A DNA stretch of 64,000 nucleotides. Origin: Pseudomonas sp. SCB32 (lineage in GTDB: Bacteria; Pseudomonadota; Gammaproteobacteria; Pseudomonadales; Pseudomonadaceae). The stretch covers positions 1,612,001-1,676,000 of the forward strand of contig NZ_CP045118.1 of assembly GCF_009189165.1 (NCBI RefSeq), in the 5' to 3' direction. Numbering within the stretch: the stretch's first letter is position 1; each line of letters starts with the position of its first letter. The notes below the pieces were generated by a model. The model saw only the letters and a program-made list of their open reading frames with translations. It had not been told where the DNA came from and did no database searches. A program made the translations under genes and the position numbers. Shown piece by piece: positions 35,739-45,297 of the stretch.

Positions 35739-36740
35739 ATGCTCGAACATGGTGGCCGGTTGCGCCGGGCGGCGCAGCAATACGGTATCCCACTGGCGGA
35801 GTGGCTGGACCTGTCCACCGGCATCTCGCCCTGGCCGTGGAACCTGCCGACTATCCCGACCAATGCCTGGATGCGCCTGCCCGAAGACAGCGACGGCCTG
35901 GAGGCCTCCGCGTGTCGCTACTACGGCGCCGAGCAACTGTTGCCGCTGCCCGGCAGCCAGGCGGCCATCCAGTTGCTTCCGAAACTGCGCCGGCCGGGCA
36001 AGGTCGGCGTGGTTTCGCCCTGTTATGCCGAGCACGCCGAAGCCTGGCGCAGTGCCGGGCACATCCTGCGCGAGGTCGGCGACCACGAGGTGGCGCATCA
36101 CCTGGAGCGCTTCGACGTGCTGGTGGTGGTCAACCCGAACAACCCCACCGGTCGGCGCATCGAGCCCGGCGTGCTGCTGGAGTGGCACGCGCAGTTGCAG
36201 GCGCGTGGCGGCTGGCTGGTGGTGGATGAAGCCTTCATGGACTGCACCCCGGAGCAGAGCCTGGTACCCAGCTGCACCAGCCGTCCCGGTCTGATCGTGC
36301 TGCGTTCCTTCGGCAAGTTCTTTGGCCTGGCCGGCGCGCGCCTGGGCTTTGCCTTCGCAGAGCCGCGTTTGCTGGCGAGCCTGGCGCAACTGGTCGGCCC
36401 CTGGGCGGTGAACGGCCCCACCCGCTGGGTCGCCCAGGCGGTGCTGGGGGATTACCACGAGCATGTTCAGCGGCGCCGTGATCTGGCCGACGCCAGCCGG
36501 CGACTGGCGGGGCTGCTGGGTGAGCACGGTTTCGCGCCCCAGGGCGGCACGTCGCTGTTCCAGTGGACGGTGTCGATGCAGAGTCGTGCGCTGCGCGATC
36601 ACCTGGCGCGCCAGGGGGTTCTGGTGCGCCTGTTCGAGTCGCCCGCCAGCCTGCGCTTCGGCCTGCCGCCGGACGAGGAGGGCTGGCGGCGGCTGGAGCA
36701 TGGCCTGCGTACTTTCAACCAGATGGAGAGCCTGCGATGA
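35739..36740 (+). CDS. cobC: threonine-phosphate decarboxylase CobC
   Basis: 333-residue PLP enzyme of the aminotransferase I fold making the aminopropanol phosphate linker. PLP lysine Lys193 in [28 protein letters not shown] and VVDEAFMDC are fold signatures; the opening [20 protein letters not shown] with DLSTGISPW is CobC-specific. Starts immediately after the cobD stop and overlaps cobQ by 4 bases. Confidence 0.95.
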   Translation: MLEHGGRLRRAAQQYGIPLAEWLDLSTGISPWPWNLPTIPTNAWMRLPEDSDGLEASACRYYGAEQLLPLPGSQAAIQLLPKLRRPGKVGVVSPCYAEHAEAWRSAGHILREVGDHEVAHHLERFDVLVVVNPNNPTGRRIEPGVLLEWHAQLQARGGWLVVDEAFMDCTPEQSLVPSCTSRPGLIVLRSFGKFFGLAGARLGFAFAEPRLLASLAQLVGPWAVNGPTRWVAQAVLGDYHEHVQRRRDLADASRRLAGLLGEHGFAPQGGTSLFQWTVSMQSRALRDHLARQGVLVRLFESPASLRFGLPPDEEGWRRLEHGLRTFNQMESLR

Positions 36741-38218
36741 CCACTCGCATGGCGCAGGGCGCGACGTTGATGGTGCAGGGGACTACGTCGGACGCCGGCA
36801 AGAGCACCCTGGTGACCGCCCTGTGCCGCTGGTTGCGCCGCCAGGGCGTGGCGGTGGCGCCGTTCAAGCCGCAGAACATGGCGCTCAACAGCGCGGTGAC
36901 CGCCGACGGTGGTGAGATCGGCCGCGCCCAGGCGGTTCAAGCCCAGGCCTGCGGACTGCCGCCGCACACCGACATGAACCCGGTGCTGCTCAAGCCCAAC
37001 AGCGACGTTGGCGCTCAGGTGATCATCCATGGCCGCGCGGTGACCAGCATGAACGCCGCCGCCTACCACGACTACAAGCGGGTGGCGATGCAGGCGGTGC
37101 TGGAGTCCCACCAGCGGCTAGCAGCGAAGTACCCGGTGGTGATGGTCGAGGGGGCTGGCTCGCCGGCGGAGATCAACCTGCGCGCCAACGACATCGCCAA
37201 CATGGGCTTCGCCGAGGCGGTAGACTGCCCGGTGATCCTGGTGGCGGACATCGACCGGGGCGGCGTGTTCGCCCACCTGGTCGGCACCCTGGAGCTGCTG
37301 TCCGAGTCCGAGCGGGCGCGGGTGAAGGGCTTTGTGATCAATCGCTTCCGCGGCGATATCGCGCTGCTGCAAGGCGGGCTCGACTGGCTGGAAGAGCGCA
37401 CCGGGGTGCCGGTGCTCGGCGTGCTGCCGTACCTGATGGACTTCCACCTGGAAGCCGAGGACGCCATCGACATCCGCCAGGCTGCCAAGACCGGCGAGCG
37501 CCTGCGGGTGTCGGTGCCGGTGCTGCCGCGCATCAGCAACCACACCGATTTCGATCCGCTGCGCCTGCACCCGCAGGTGGAACTGACCTTTGTCGGGCCG
37601 GGGCAGCCGCTGCCGCCGACCGACCTGATCATCCTGCCGGGCTCCAAGAGCGTGCGCGCCGATCTGGCCTTCCTCCGCGAGCAGGGCTGGGGGGCGGCGA
37701 TCCAGCGTCACCTGCGTTATGGCGGCAAGCTCCTGGGCATCTGCGGTGGTTTGCAGATGCTCGGCCGCATCCTGGCCGATCCTCATGGACTGGAAGGTGC
37801 GGCGGGGGAGAGTGACGGTCTCGGCCTGCTGGATTTGCGTACTGTGCTGGAGCCGGAGAAGCAACTGCGCAACGTCACTGGCCGGCTGGCGCTGGAGGAT
37901 GCCGAAGTGGCCGGGTACGAGATTCATGCCGGCGTCACCGAGGGGCCGGCGCTGGAGAGCCCCGCCGTGCGTCTTGGTGATGGCCGCGTCGAAGGTGCGC
38001 TGAGCGCGGATGGCCAGGTGATGGGGACCTATCTGCACGGCCTGTTCGAGTCGCCGGCCGCCTGCTCGGCACTGCTGCGCTGGGCGGGGCTGCGCGAGGT
38101 GCGGAGCATCGATTACCACGCGTTGCGTGAGCGCGACATCGAGCGCCTGGCCGATCAGGTCGAGGCACATCTGGATACTGAAAAATTGAGGGCGCTGTGC
38201 GGACTGAAGAACGCATGA
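36737..38218 (+). CDS. cobQ: cobyric acid synthase CobQ
   Basis: 493 residues. P-loop [10 protein letters not shown] at about 15-24, [14 protein letters not shown], and an amidotransferase domain with Cys336 in [12 protein letters not shown] and a His in TYLHGLFES. It amidates the b, d, e and g side chains. The ATG overlaps cobC; an internal ATG four codons on is also possible. After the stop the operon is interrupted by 178 bases of repeat-like DNA. Confidence 0.95.
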   Translation: MTTRMAQGATLMVQGTTSDAGKSTLVTALCRWLRRQGVAVAPFKPQNMALNSAVTADGGEIGRAQAVQAQACGLPPHTDMNPVLLKPNSDVGAQVIIHGRAVTSMNAAAYHDYKRVAMQAVLESHQRLAAKYPVVMVEGAGSPAEINLRANDIANMGFAEAVDCPVILVADIDRGGVFAHLVGTLELLSESERARVKGFVINRFRGDIALLQGGLDWLEERTGVPVLGVLPYLMDFHLEAEDAIDIRQAAKTGERLRVSVPVLPRISNHTDFDPLRLHPQVELTFVGPGQPLPPTDLIILPGSKSVRADLAFLREQGWGAAIQRHLRYGGKLLGICGGLQMLGRILADPHGLEGAAGESDGLGLLDLRTVLEPEKQLRNVTGRLALEDAEVAGYEIHAGVTEGPALESPAVRLGDGRVEGALSADGQVMGTYLHGLFESPAACSALLRWAGLREVRSIDYHALRERDIERLADQVEAHLDTEKLRALCGLKNA

Positions 38219-38396
38219 CCGTTCGCGGTTATCTGCCGTATCGCCGCGCCATGATTTCGGCGGATAACGCCGGGGGCGTTATGCGCCCTACGAGACTGTG
38301 CGGACCTTTCTGGTTCCCCGCGTTCGCGGGGATGACGCCTGATTCACCCTCGTCGTTCCCGCGAATGTGGGAAACCAGCAACAGTGGAGACTTGCC
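38219..38396. repeat. intergenic repeat cluster inside the cob operon
   Basis: Two repeat types: about 38219-38300 has CCGTTCGCGGTTATCTGCCG and GGCGTTATGCGCCCTACG, similar to the stretch at 2020-2160. About 38316-38373 has CCCGCGTTCGCGGGGATGACG facing CGTCGTTCCCGCGAATGTGG, an inverted REP-like pair. No gene is visible. The pair could form a hairpin that attenuates or stabilises the transcript between cobQ and cobP. Confidence 0.65.
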
Positions 38397-38918
38397 ATGC
38401 TTGAACTGATCCTCGGCGGTGCCCGTTCCGGCAAGAGCCGCCTGGCCGAGCGGCTGGCGCTGGAAAGTGGCCTGCCGGTCACCTACGTCGCCACGGCCCA
38501 GGCCGGCGATGGTGAGATGTCCGCGCGCATTCTCCAGCACCGCGCGCGCCGTCCCGCGCAGTGGGGCCTGGTGGAAGAGCCGCTGGCGCTGGCCGATGCG
38601 CTGGAGCGTCTGGCTGGGCCTGAGCGCTGCGTGCTGGTGGACTGCCTGACCTTGTGGGTCACCAATCTGCTGATCTTTGAGGACGGCTGGCGCCTGCGCG
38701 GCGAGATCGATGCGCTGCTGGAAGTCCTGCCGCGCCTGCCGGGGCGGATCATCCTGGTGAGCAATGAAACCGGTTTGGGGGTGGTGCCGCTGGGCGAGCT
38801 CAGCCGCCGTTATGTCGATGAGGCCGGCTGGTTGCACCAGTCGCTGGCCGAGGTCAGCGAGCGTGTGGTGTTCACCGTCGCCGGCCTGCCTATGGTGCTG
38901 AAGGGGGATGCGTTATGA
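38397..38918 (+). CDS. cobP: adenosylcobinamide kinase / guanylyltransferase CobP (CobU)
   Basis: 173 residues. P-loop LGGARSGKS at 6-14, [14 protein letters not shown], and the nucleotide-binding HRARRPAQW motif with the His that is guanylylated; [14 protein letters not shown] and [20 protein letters not shown] are signatures. ATG at 38397 has GGAG 11 bases upstream, following the repeat cluster. It overlaps cobT by 4 bases. Confidence 0.95.
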   Translation: MLELILGGARSGKSRLAERLALESGLPVTYVATAQAGDGEMSARILQHRARRPAQWGLVEEPLALADALERLAGPERCVLVDCLTLWVTNLLIFEDGWRLRGEIDALLEVLPRLPGRIILVSNETGLGVVPLGELSRRYVDEAGWLHQSLAEVSERVVFTVAGLPMVLKGDAL

Positions 38919-39970
38919 GTTTGCAATGGTGGTTGCAGGGTACCCAGCCGATCGACCGCGTGGCGCAGGACAAGGCCGCCGCGCGCCAGGACCAGCTGAC
39001 CAAGCCGCGTGGCGCGCTGGGCCGGCTGGAAGAAGAAACTATCCGCCTGGCCGGCCTGCAGGGCCGCGAGCGGCCAACGCTGGAGCACATCTGGATCGCC
39101 CTGTTCGCGGGCGATCACGGTGTGGTGGCGGAAGGCGTGTCGGCCTACCCGCAGGCGGTCACCGTCGAGATGCTGCGCAACTTCGTGCACGGTGGCGCGG
39201 CGATCAGCGTGCTGGCCCGCGACCTCGATGCGCGTCTTGAGGTCATCGACCTCGGCACGGCGACTCCGCTGGAGCCGCTGCCGGGCGTGCTGCATGTGAT
39301 GGTCGGCGCCGGCACCGCGAACTTCACCCAAGAGCCGGCCATGACGGCCGCGCAGTGCCTGATCGCCTTGGAGACCGGACGCGAGGCGGTGCGACGCGCG
39401 CAGCAGGCGGGCACGGAGCTGTTCATCGGTGGCGAGATGGGTATCGGCAACACCAGCGCCGCCGCCGCACTCGCCTGTGCGCTGCTGGATGAGCCGGCGC
39501 AGGTGCTGGTCGGCCCCGGCACCGGGCTGGATGCCCAGGGCGTGGCGCGTAAGGTCGAGGTGATCGACCGTGCGCTGGCGCTGCACCGTCCCCACTGCGA
39601 CGACCCCTTCGAGGCGCTGTGCCGCCTGGGCGGCTTCGAGATCGCCGCGCTGGTCGGCGCCTACCTGGCCTGCGCGCAGAAGGGCATTCCGGCGTTGGTG
39701 GATGGTTTCATCTGCAGCACCGCCGCGCTGTGCGCGACCCACCTGAATCCCGATTGCCGTGACTGGCTGTTGTTCGCCCATGCTGGTGCGGAGCCTGGGC
39801 ACAAACGCGTGCTCGGCGCGCTGAATGCGCAGCCGCTGCTGGACCTCGGCCTGCGCCTGGGCGAGGGCAGCGGCGCGGCGCTGGCGGTACCGCTGCTGCG
39901 TCAGGCCTGCCGGCTGCACAACGACATGGCCACCTTCGCCGAGGCGGCGGTGTCGGATCGCCCGGCATGA
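38915..39970 (+). CDS. cobT: nicotinate-nucleotide-dimethylbenzimidazole phosphoribosyltransferase
   Basis: 351 residues (called cobU in the P. denitrificans scheme). It makes alpha-ribazole phosphate from DMB and NaMN. Signatures [68 protein letters not shown] and the catalytic Glu region [12 protein letters not shown] near the C-terminus. Overlaps the phosphatase gene by 4 bases. Confidence 0.96.
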   Translation: MSLQWWLQGTQPIDRVAQDKAAARQDQLTKPRGALGRLEEETIRLAGLQGRERPTLEHIWIALFAGDHGVVAEGVSAYPQAVTVEMLRNFVHGGAAISVLARDLDARLEVIDLGTATPLEPLPGVLHVMVGAGTANFTQEPAMTAAQCLIALETGREAVRRAQQAGTELFIGGEMGIGNTSAAAALACALLDEPAQVLVGPGTGLDAQGVARKVEVIDRALALHRPHCDDPFEALCRLGGFEIAALVGAYLACAQKGIPALVDGFICSTAALCATHLNPDCRDWLLFAHAGAEPGHKRVLGALNAQPLLDLGLRLGEGSGAALAVPLLRQACRLHNDMATFAEAAVSDRPA

Positions 39971-40557
39971 CGCTGCGCCTGGACCTGCTGCGCCACGGCG
40001 AGACGGAACAGGGCGGCGGATTTCGCGGGCGCCTTGACGATGTGCTGACCGACACCGGTTGGGCGCAGATGCGGGCGACGGCGGGCGAGGCGTGTCGCTG
40101 GTCGGCGGTGGTCAGTTCGCCGTTGCGCCGGTGCGCTGCCTTCGCCGAGCAGCTGGCGGGCCGCCATGGGCTGCCGCTCTCTTTCGACGTGGACCTGCGC
40201 GAGCTGGACTTCGGCCAGTGGGAAGGCCTTTCGCCCGCTAAGCTGATGGAAAGCGATTCGCAGGCGCTGGGACGCTTCTGGTCCGATCCCTACGCCTTCC
40301 CGCCACCGGGAGGCGAGCCGATGGGCGACTTCGAGTCGCGCGTGTTCCGCGCGCTGGAACGGTTGTATTGCAGTCACGCCGGAGCGACCGTGCTGGTGGT
40401 GACCCACGGAGGGGTGATGCGCCTGCTGGGGGCGTTGGCTGGCGGCTTGCCGGCCCGGCGTTTGCTGGAGGTGGTGGTCGAGCACGGCCAGTGCCTGTCG
40501 CTGGCGGTGACGCGTGAAGGCGATGGCTGGCGAATCCAGCAGGTGGATCAGCGATGA
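39967..40557 (+). CDS. alpha-ribazole phosphatase (histidine phosphatase family)
   Basis: 196 residues. The phosphoglycerate mutase-like motif [11 protein letters not shown] carries the phospho-accepting His; [16 protein letters not shown] and [13 protein letters not shown] supply further active-site residues. In Salmonella this enzyme is CobC, a name used here for the decarboxylase, so no symbol is given. It dephosphorylates alpha-ribazole phosphate or adenosylcobalamin phosphate. Coupled at both ends. Confidence 0.92.
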   Translation: MTLRLDLLRHGETEQGGGFRGRLDDVLTDTGWAQMRATAGEACRWSAVVSSPLRRCAAFAEQLAGRHGLPLSFDVDLRELDFGQWEGLSPAKLMESDSQALGRFWSDPYAFPPPGGEPMGDFESRVFRALERLYCSHAGATVLVVTHGGVMRLLGALAGGLPARRLLEVVVEHGQCLSLAVTREGDGWRIQQVDQR

Positions 40558-41363
40558 GCGAACAACCCGAACAAGAGGAGCCCGTGCCGCCGCCAGGCGA
40601 CGCATACGCTTCCTCGCCGGCCGGTCAGCTCAGTGACTGGTGCCTGCCTTTGGTCGCGCTGCAATTCCTCACCCGCCTGCCGGTGCACTTCAGGCGGATG
40701 CCGACGTCCGTGCAATTCGGCCGGGCGACGCTGTTCTATCCGCTGGTGGGGTTGTTGATCGGTGGGCTGCTGATGGGCGTGGGCGCGCTGCTGGGCAACG
40801 TGCACCTGCTGCTCCAGGCAGCGCTGCTGCTGGCGCTGTGGGTCGTGATCAGTGGCGGCCTGCACCTGGACGGGCTGGCCGATACGGCGGATGCCTGGGT
40901 TGGCGGCCTGGGTGATCGAGAACGCACCCTGGCGATCATGAAGGATCCGCGCTGCGGACCGGTGGCGGTGGTGACCCTGGTCGTGGTGCTTCTGCTGAAG
41001 TTCGCCGCGCTCACGGCGGTGCTTGGCAATCACCAGTACTGGGCTCTGCTGCTGGCGCCCTGGCTCGGGCGTTGCGCCTTGCCCTTGCTGTTTTTCACCA
41101 CCGCATACGCCCGCCGCGGCGGTCTGGGACAGGCGCTGGCGGACCATCTGCCACGCAAGGCGATGCCCTGGATGCTGGCGGGCAATGCCGTGCTGATGGT
41201 GCTGGTGGGCCTGCCTGGAATGCTCGCGGTGGCGGTTGCACTGGTGGTCTTCGTCTGGCTGCGCAGACGCTTCATCGCGCGCCTGGGCGGCACCACCGGG
41301 GACACCGCCGGGGCGATGCTGGAACTGATCGAGTGTGCGGTGCTGCTGGCGCTGGCGGTCTAG
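40554..41363 (+). CDS. cobS: adenosylcobinamide-GDP ribazoletransferase CobS (CobV)
   Basis: 269-residue membrane enzyme joining alpha-ribazole to adenosylcobinamide-GDP. Signatures ALQFLTRLPVHFR, FYPLVGLLIGGLLMG, GGLHLDGLADTADAW with the acidic metal residues, KDPRCGPVAVVTLV, and GGTTGDTAGAMLELIE. A Glu/Pro-rich N-terminal tail of ~25 residues precedes the usual start of the family. Last cob gene; a REP element follows directly. Confidence 0.94.
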   Translation: MSEQPEQEEPVPPPGDAYASSPAGQLSDWCLPLVALQFLTRLPVHFRRMPTSVQFGRATLFYPLVGLLIGGLLMGVGALLGNVHLLLQAALLLALWVVISGGLHLDGLADTADAWVGGLGDRERTLAIMKDPRCGPVAVVTLVVVLLLKFAALTAVLGNHQYWALLLAPWLGRCALPLLFFTTAYARRGGLGQALADHLPRKAMPWMLAGNAVLMVLVGLPGMLAVAVALVVFVWLRRRFIARLGGTTGDTAGAMLELIECAVLLALAV

Positions 41364-41372
41364 GTTTCCCCC

Positions 41373-41422
41373 CTGTAGGAGCGGGCCATGCCCGCGATCA
41401 GCGCGCATGACGCGCTCCTGCC
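41373..41422. repeat. REP-type palindromic element
   Basis: TGTAGGAGCGGGCCATGCCC and CATGACGCGCTCCTG close around GCGATCAGCG. It sits in the 61 bases between the convergent cobS and acyl-CoA dehydrogenase genes, the only DNA there that could end transcription. Confidence 0.75.
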
Positions 41423-41424
41423 CA

Positions 41425-43257
41425 TCAATCGAAGGCGAAATGCTCCGTCTTCAGCCCCATGATTGACCGCACCGGCTTCGCCATCGCCGCCGCATGCCCC
41501 TTGGCGCGAGGCAGCAGGCGGGCGAAGTAGAAGTCACTGGTGGCGATCTTGGCCTTGTAGAAGTCGCTCGACTCGCTGCCGCCCTGGCGCAGGCGCTTGC
41601 GTGCGGCGGCTTCCTGCAGCGCCCAGGAGTACGCCAGCGCGGCGTAGCCGGAGAACATCAGGTAGTCGTGGCTGGCGGTGCTCACAAGATCGCGCTGCTT
41701 GCGGGCGGTGAGGGCGATGCGCATCGTCAGCAGGTTCCACTGCGCGCAGAGCTTGAGCAGGGTGAGCGCGCGGCCGCGCATGGCCGGTTCCTGCTTGAGC
41801 AGCTCCATGGCGAGCTTCGCCACTTGCTTAGTGAAGTCACGTACGGCCTTGCCCTGGGTCATCAGCAGCACCTTGCGACCGAGCAGGTCCAGCGCCTGGA
41901 TGCCGGTGGTGCCCTCGTACAGCGTGGCGATCCGCGCGTCGCGGACGATCTGCTCCATGCCGTGTTCCTTGATATAGCCGTGACCACCGAACACCTGCAT
42001 TCCGAGGTTGGCGCTTTCCAGGCCCAGCTCGGTCAGGCAACCCTTGAGGATCGGGGTGAGGAAGCCGAGCTTGTCGTCCCAGCGGTCGTACTCGGCGTTG
42101 TCCTTGGTCAGCAGGCCCTGGATCATCTTGTCGGCGTACTGGGTGGCCAGGTAGATCAGCGCGCGGCCGCCCTCGGCCACTGCCTTCTGGGTCAGCAGCA
42201 TGCGGCGTACGTCGCCGTGGTGCATGAGGCTGTCGGCGATCTGTTCAGGTTCCTTGGTGCCGGAGAGGGCGCGCATCGAGCGGCGCTCACGGGCATACGC
42301 GAGCGCGCCCTGATAGGCCAGCTCGGCGGTGGCCACACCCTGGATGGCGGTGCCGATGCGCGCGCTGTTCATGAAGGTGAACATGCACTCCAGGCCCTTG
42401 TTCGGTTCGCCGATCAGATAGCCGGTGGCGCCGTCGAAGTTCATCACGCAGGTGGCCGAGGCCTTGATGCCCATCTTCTTTTCCAGCGCGCCGCAGGTCA
42501 CGCCGTTGCGCGGGCCGAGTGCGCAGGCTGACCCGCTGCTTTGGGATGGTAGAAACTTCGGCACGATGAACAGGGAGATACCCCGTGTGCCTTTCGGCGC
42601 ATCCGGCAGGCGCGCGAGGACGATGTGCACGATGTTCTCGGTGAGGTCGTGCTCGCCGGAAGAAATGAAGATCTTGGTACCGGTGATTGCATAGCTGCCG
42701 TCGGCGTTGGTTTCCGCGCGAGTCTTCACCTGGCCCAGGTCAGTGCCGCACTGCGGCTCGGTCAGGCACATGGTGCCGCCCCAACGGCCTTCGGTGAGCG
42801 GGGTGAGGTAGGTCTGTTTCTGTTCCTCGGTGCCGTGCTGCATGACGGTGTTCATCGCGCCCAGCGACAGGCCCGGGTACATCGAGAACGGCCAGTTGGC
42901 GGTGCCCATCATCTCCTGCTTGAGCGCGCCCAGGCTCATCGGCAGGCCCTGGCCGCCGTATTCCACCGGGTGCGAAAGGCCTTGCCAGCCACCGGCGACG
43001 TAGGCGTCATAGGCCTCCTTGAAGCCCTTGGGCGTGCGTACTTCGCCGTTCTCCAGGTGGCAGCCTTCTTCGTCGCCGCTGTGGTAGAGCGGGGCGATCA
43101 CTTCCTCGCAGAGCCTGGCGCATTCGCCAAGGATGGCGTCGACCATGTCCGGCGTGGCTTCGCCGCCGTTGACCAGGTTCTGGTAGTGAGTGGGGAAATC
43201 GAAGACTTCGTTGAGCAGGAAGCGGGTGTCGCGCAGCGGAGCTTTGTAGACGGGCAT
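41425..43257 (-). CDS. acyl-CoA dehydrogenase with extra C-terminal domain (DmdC-like)
   Basis: 610 residues. The ~600-residue subfamily carries an additional C-terminal helical domain. Signatures GMYPGLSLGAMNTV-like segment, CLTEPQCGTDLGQVKTRAE, QVFGGHGYIKEHGMEQIVRD and the active-site loop TLYEGTTGIQALDL with the conserved Glu. Related to 3-methylmercaptopropionyl-CoA dehydrogenase, but P. aeruginosa homologues have no proven substrate. The start MPVYKAPLRDTRFLLNEVF matches the family; longer in-frame readings do not. It is divergent from the MarR gene, whose operator lies in the shared 174-base gap. Confidence 0.9.
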   Translation of the reverse strand: MPVYKAPLRDTRFLLNEVFDFPTHYQNLVNGGEATPDMVDAILGECARLCEEVIAPLYHSGDEEGCHLENGEVRTPKGFKEAYDAYVAGGWQGLSHPVEYGGQGLPMSLGALKQEMMGTANWPFSMYPGLSLGAMNTVMQHGTEEQKQTYLTPLTEGRWGGTMCLTEPQCGTDLGQVKTRAETNADGSYAITGTKIFISSGEHDLTENIVHIVLARLPDAPKGTRGISLFIVPKFLPSQSSGSACALGPRNGVTCGALEKKMGIKASATCVMNFDGATGYLIGEPNKGLECMFTFMNSARIGTAIQGVATAELAYQGALAYARERRSMRALSGTKEPEQIADSLMHHGDVRRMLLTQKAVAEGGRALIYLATQYADKMIQGLLTKDNAEYDRWDDKLGFLTPILKGCLTELGLESANLGMQVFGGHGYIKEHGMEQIVRDARIATLYEGTTGIQALDLLGRKVLLMTQGKAVRDFTKQVAKLAMELLKQEPAMRGRALTLLKLCAQWNLLTMRIALTARKQRDLVSTASHDYLMFSGYAALAYSWALQEAAARKRLRQGGSESSDFYKAKIATSDFYFARLLPRAKGHAAAMAKPVRSIMGLKTEHFAFD

Positions 43258-43412
43258 CGGGAACCTCGGACCGTGATGCGCCCCGTCGAATGCGCGGGGC
43301 TGGATGGCCGCAGTTATACGACCGGCTCCCCGCGATGCCCTTGGCTGCGCCAACGCGGCGATCTGGCAGATGGGACAATCAGTCGCGGCGGTCATTGACG
43401 GCTCGCTGATTG

Positions 43413-43426
43413 CGGGTATATACACG
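43413..43426. promoter_or_regulatory. MarR-type operator, copy 1
   Basis: CGGGTATATACACG differs at one base from the perfect palindrome found before the MFS gene at 43901. It ends 5 bases before the marR start codon, so binding would block its own transcription. It also lies in the divergent promoter region of the acyl-CoA dehydrogenase gene. Confidence 0.75.
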
Positions 43427-43431
43427 CATCT

Positions 43432-43848
43432 ATGCTGACGACCCAATGCCTCTGTACCAAACTGCGCCGCTCCGCCCGCGCGGTCACCCGTGTCTACGAT
43501 GACGCCCTGAAGGGTGTCGGGCTGACCACGCCGCAATTTTCCCTGTTGCGGCACCTGTCGCGGTTGGAGCAGCCGAGCATTTCCGACCTGGCCGATGCCA
43601 TGGGACTGGACCGCAGTACCCTCGGGCGTAACCTCAAGCCGCTGGAAGGCGAGGGGCTGGTGCGCCTGGCCGAGGGTGAGGATCAGCGCAACCGCATCGT
43701 GGTGCTGACTCCGGAAGGACTGGCGCGCATCGAACTGGGCCGCGAAGCCTGGGATGCGGCGCAACGGGATGTGGCGGCGCACCTGGGCGAGGACAAGCGC
43801 CGTCAGCTGGAAGACTTGCTGGATGAACTGGCTGAGCTGGAGAGCTAG
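43432..43848 (+). CDS. MarR-family transcriptional regulator
   Basis: 138 residues with a winged helix-turn-helix: PSISDLADAMGLDRSTLGRNLKPLEGEGLV followed by the wing EGEDQRNRIVVLTPEGLARI. The N-terminal CTKLRRSARAVTRVYDD and the C-terminal helices form the dimer interface; Cys6 near the N-terminus could sense oxidants. Matching operators in front of itself and the MFS gene mark it as an autoregulated local repressor of this transporter. Confidence 0.92.
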   Translation: MLTTQCLCTKLRRSARAVTRVYDDALKGVGLTTPQFSLLRHLSRLEQPSISDLADAMGLDRSTLGRNLKPLEGEGLVRLAEGEDQRNRIVVLTPEGLARIELGREAWDAAQRDVAAHLGEDKRRQLEDLLDELAELES

Positions 43849-43900
43849 CGGCGGTCTGCGTGCACTGCGGAGTTCTTCAATTTAGAAGACGAATTAAAAG

Positions 43901-43914
43901 CGGGTATATACCCG
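43901..43914. promoter_or_regulatory. MarR-type operator, copy 2
   Basis: CGGGTATATACCCG is a perfect 14-base palindrome ending 13 bases before the MFS ATG. It shares 13 of 14 bases with the site before marR (43413). Confidence 0.8.
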
Positions 43915-43927
43915 TGTGGGAGAAATG

Positions 43928-45130
43928 ATGTCGAAGCTATCGCGTACGGGGTTCTGGATACTCCTGTCCGGCGCCCTGATCCTGGCCCTGTCCCTGGGCA
44001 TCCGCCATGGCTTCGGCCTCTTCCTGGCGCCGATGAGCGCCCAGTTCGGCTGGGGGCGCGAGACCTTCGCCTTCGCCATCGCCCTGCAGAACCTCATCTG
44101 GGGCATCGCCCAGCCCTTCACCGGAGCCATCGCCGACCGCTTCGGCGCCATGCGCACGGTGCTGGTGGGCGGAATTCTCTACGCCATCGGCCTGGTACTG
44201 ATGGGCTTTTCCGATTCGGCTTTCAGCCTGTCGCTGAGCGCCGGTCTGCTGATCGGTATCGGTCTGTCCGGTACCTCCTTCTCGGTGATCCTCGGCGCCG
44301 TGGGGCGCGCGGTCCCGCTGGAGCGACGCAGCATGGCCATGGGCATTTCGGCGGCTGCCGGTTCGTTCGGTCAGTTCATCATGCTGCCAGGTACCCTCGG
44401 GCTGATCGGCTGGCTGGGCTGGTCCGCCGCGCTGCTGGCGCTGGGGCTGCTGGTGGCCTTCATCGTGCCGCTGGCGGCGCTGATGCGCGACAAGCCGCTG
44501 CCCATGCAAGGCCATGAACAGACCCTCGGCGAGGCGCTGCGCGAGGCGGCCGGGCATTCCGGTTTCTGGCTGCTGTCTCTGGGCTTCTTCGTCTGCGGCT
44601 TCCAGGTGGTGTTCATCGGTGTGCACCTGCCGGCCTACCTGGTGGACCGCCACCTGCCGGCTACCGTCGGCACCACGGTGCTGGCGCTGGTAGGGCTGTT
44701 CAACGTATTCGGCACCTATATCGCCGGCTGGCTCGGCGGGCGGATGAGCAAGCCCAGGCTGCTCACCGGCCTGTACCTGCTGCGCGCAGTGGTGATCCTT
44801 GCCTTCCTCTGGGCGCCGCTTTCGGTGTGGACGGCCTACGCCTTCGGCATCGCCATGGGGTTGCTATGGCTTTCCACGGTGCCGCTTACCAACGGCACCG
44901 TGGCCACGCTGTTCGGCGTACGCAACCTGTCGATGCTGGGCGGTATCACCTTCCTGTTCCACCAGATCGGCGCCTTCCTCGGTGGCTGGCTGGGTGGTTA
45001 TGTGTATGACCACACCGGCAACTACGACCTGGTCTGGCGGATTTCCATCCTCCTCAGTCTGCTCGCTGGCCTGCTTAACTGGCCTGTGCGCGAACGCCCG
45101 GTCGAGCGGCCGGTGCTGGAGGCTGCGTGA
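43928..45130 (+). CDS. MFS transporter
   Basis: 400 residues and about 12 membrane spans. The N-terminal half has ADRFGAMRTVLVGGILYAIG, the A-motif equivalent between spans 2 and 3. It resembles the oxalate/formate or CynX-like antiporter group (FGLFLAPMSAQFGWGRETFA). ATG at 43928 is chosen because GGAG is 5 bases upstream; ATG at 43925 is adjacent. Preceded by a MarR operator and followed by a 40-residue gene overlapping its stop. Substrate unknown, possibly a toxic small molecule sensed by the MarR protein. Confidence 0.9.
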   Translation: MSKLSRTGFWILLSGALILALSLGIRHGFGLFLAPMSAQFGWGRETFAFAIALQNLIWGIAQPFTGAIADRFGAMRTVLVGGILYAIGLVLMGFSDSAFSLSLSAGLLIGIGLSGTSFSVILGAVGRAVPLERRSMAMGISAAAGSFGQFIMLPGTLGLIGWLGWSAALLALGLLVAFIVPLAALMRDKPLPMQGHEQTLGEALREAAGHSGFWLLSLGFFVCGFQVVFIGVHLPAYLVDRHLPATVGTTVLALVGLFNVFGTYIAGWLGGRMSKPRLLTGLYLLRAVVILAFLWAPLSVWTAYAFGIAMGLLWLSTVPLTNGTVATLFGVRNLSMLGGITFLFHQIGAFLGGWLGGYVYDHTGNYDLVWRISILLSLLAGLLNWPVRERPVERPVLEAA

Positions 45131-45249
45131 AACGTACGCTGGTGATCGCGCTGGCGCTAGGCATCAGCCTGGCGCTGGCCGGCCTCGCCTGGTGGGGCTG
45201 GCAGCGTGGTGGGCTGGCGCTGATGCAGCTGGGCATGGGCAGTTGCTGA
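45127..45249 (+). CDS. small single-span membrane protein coupled to the MFS gene
   Basis: GTG at 45127 overlaps the MFS stop (GTGA) and opens a 40-codon frame. The product begins MKRTLVIALALGISLALAGL, continues AWWGWQRGGLALMQLGMGSC, and has one hydrophobic helix with a positive N-terminus. Coupling and clear membrane character argue that it is real. It could be an accessory subunit of the transporter or a leader-like small protein. No homologue recognised. Confidence 0.6.
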   Translation: MKRTLVIALALGISLALAGLAWWGWQRGGLALMQLGMGSC

Positions 45250-45297
45250 GGGTGGCCGCGCAGCGTAGCGTGGCGGGATAATTCGAGGATCACCACC

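Noticed and set aside
41425..43782. 785-codon version of the acyl-CoA dehydrogenase
   Set aside because: The extra N-terminal part crosses the divergent marR gene and its operator; the ATG at 43257 matches the family start.
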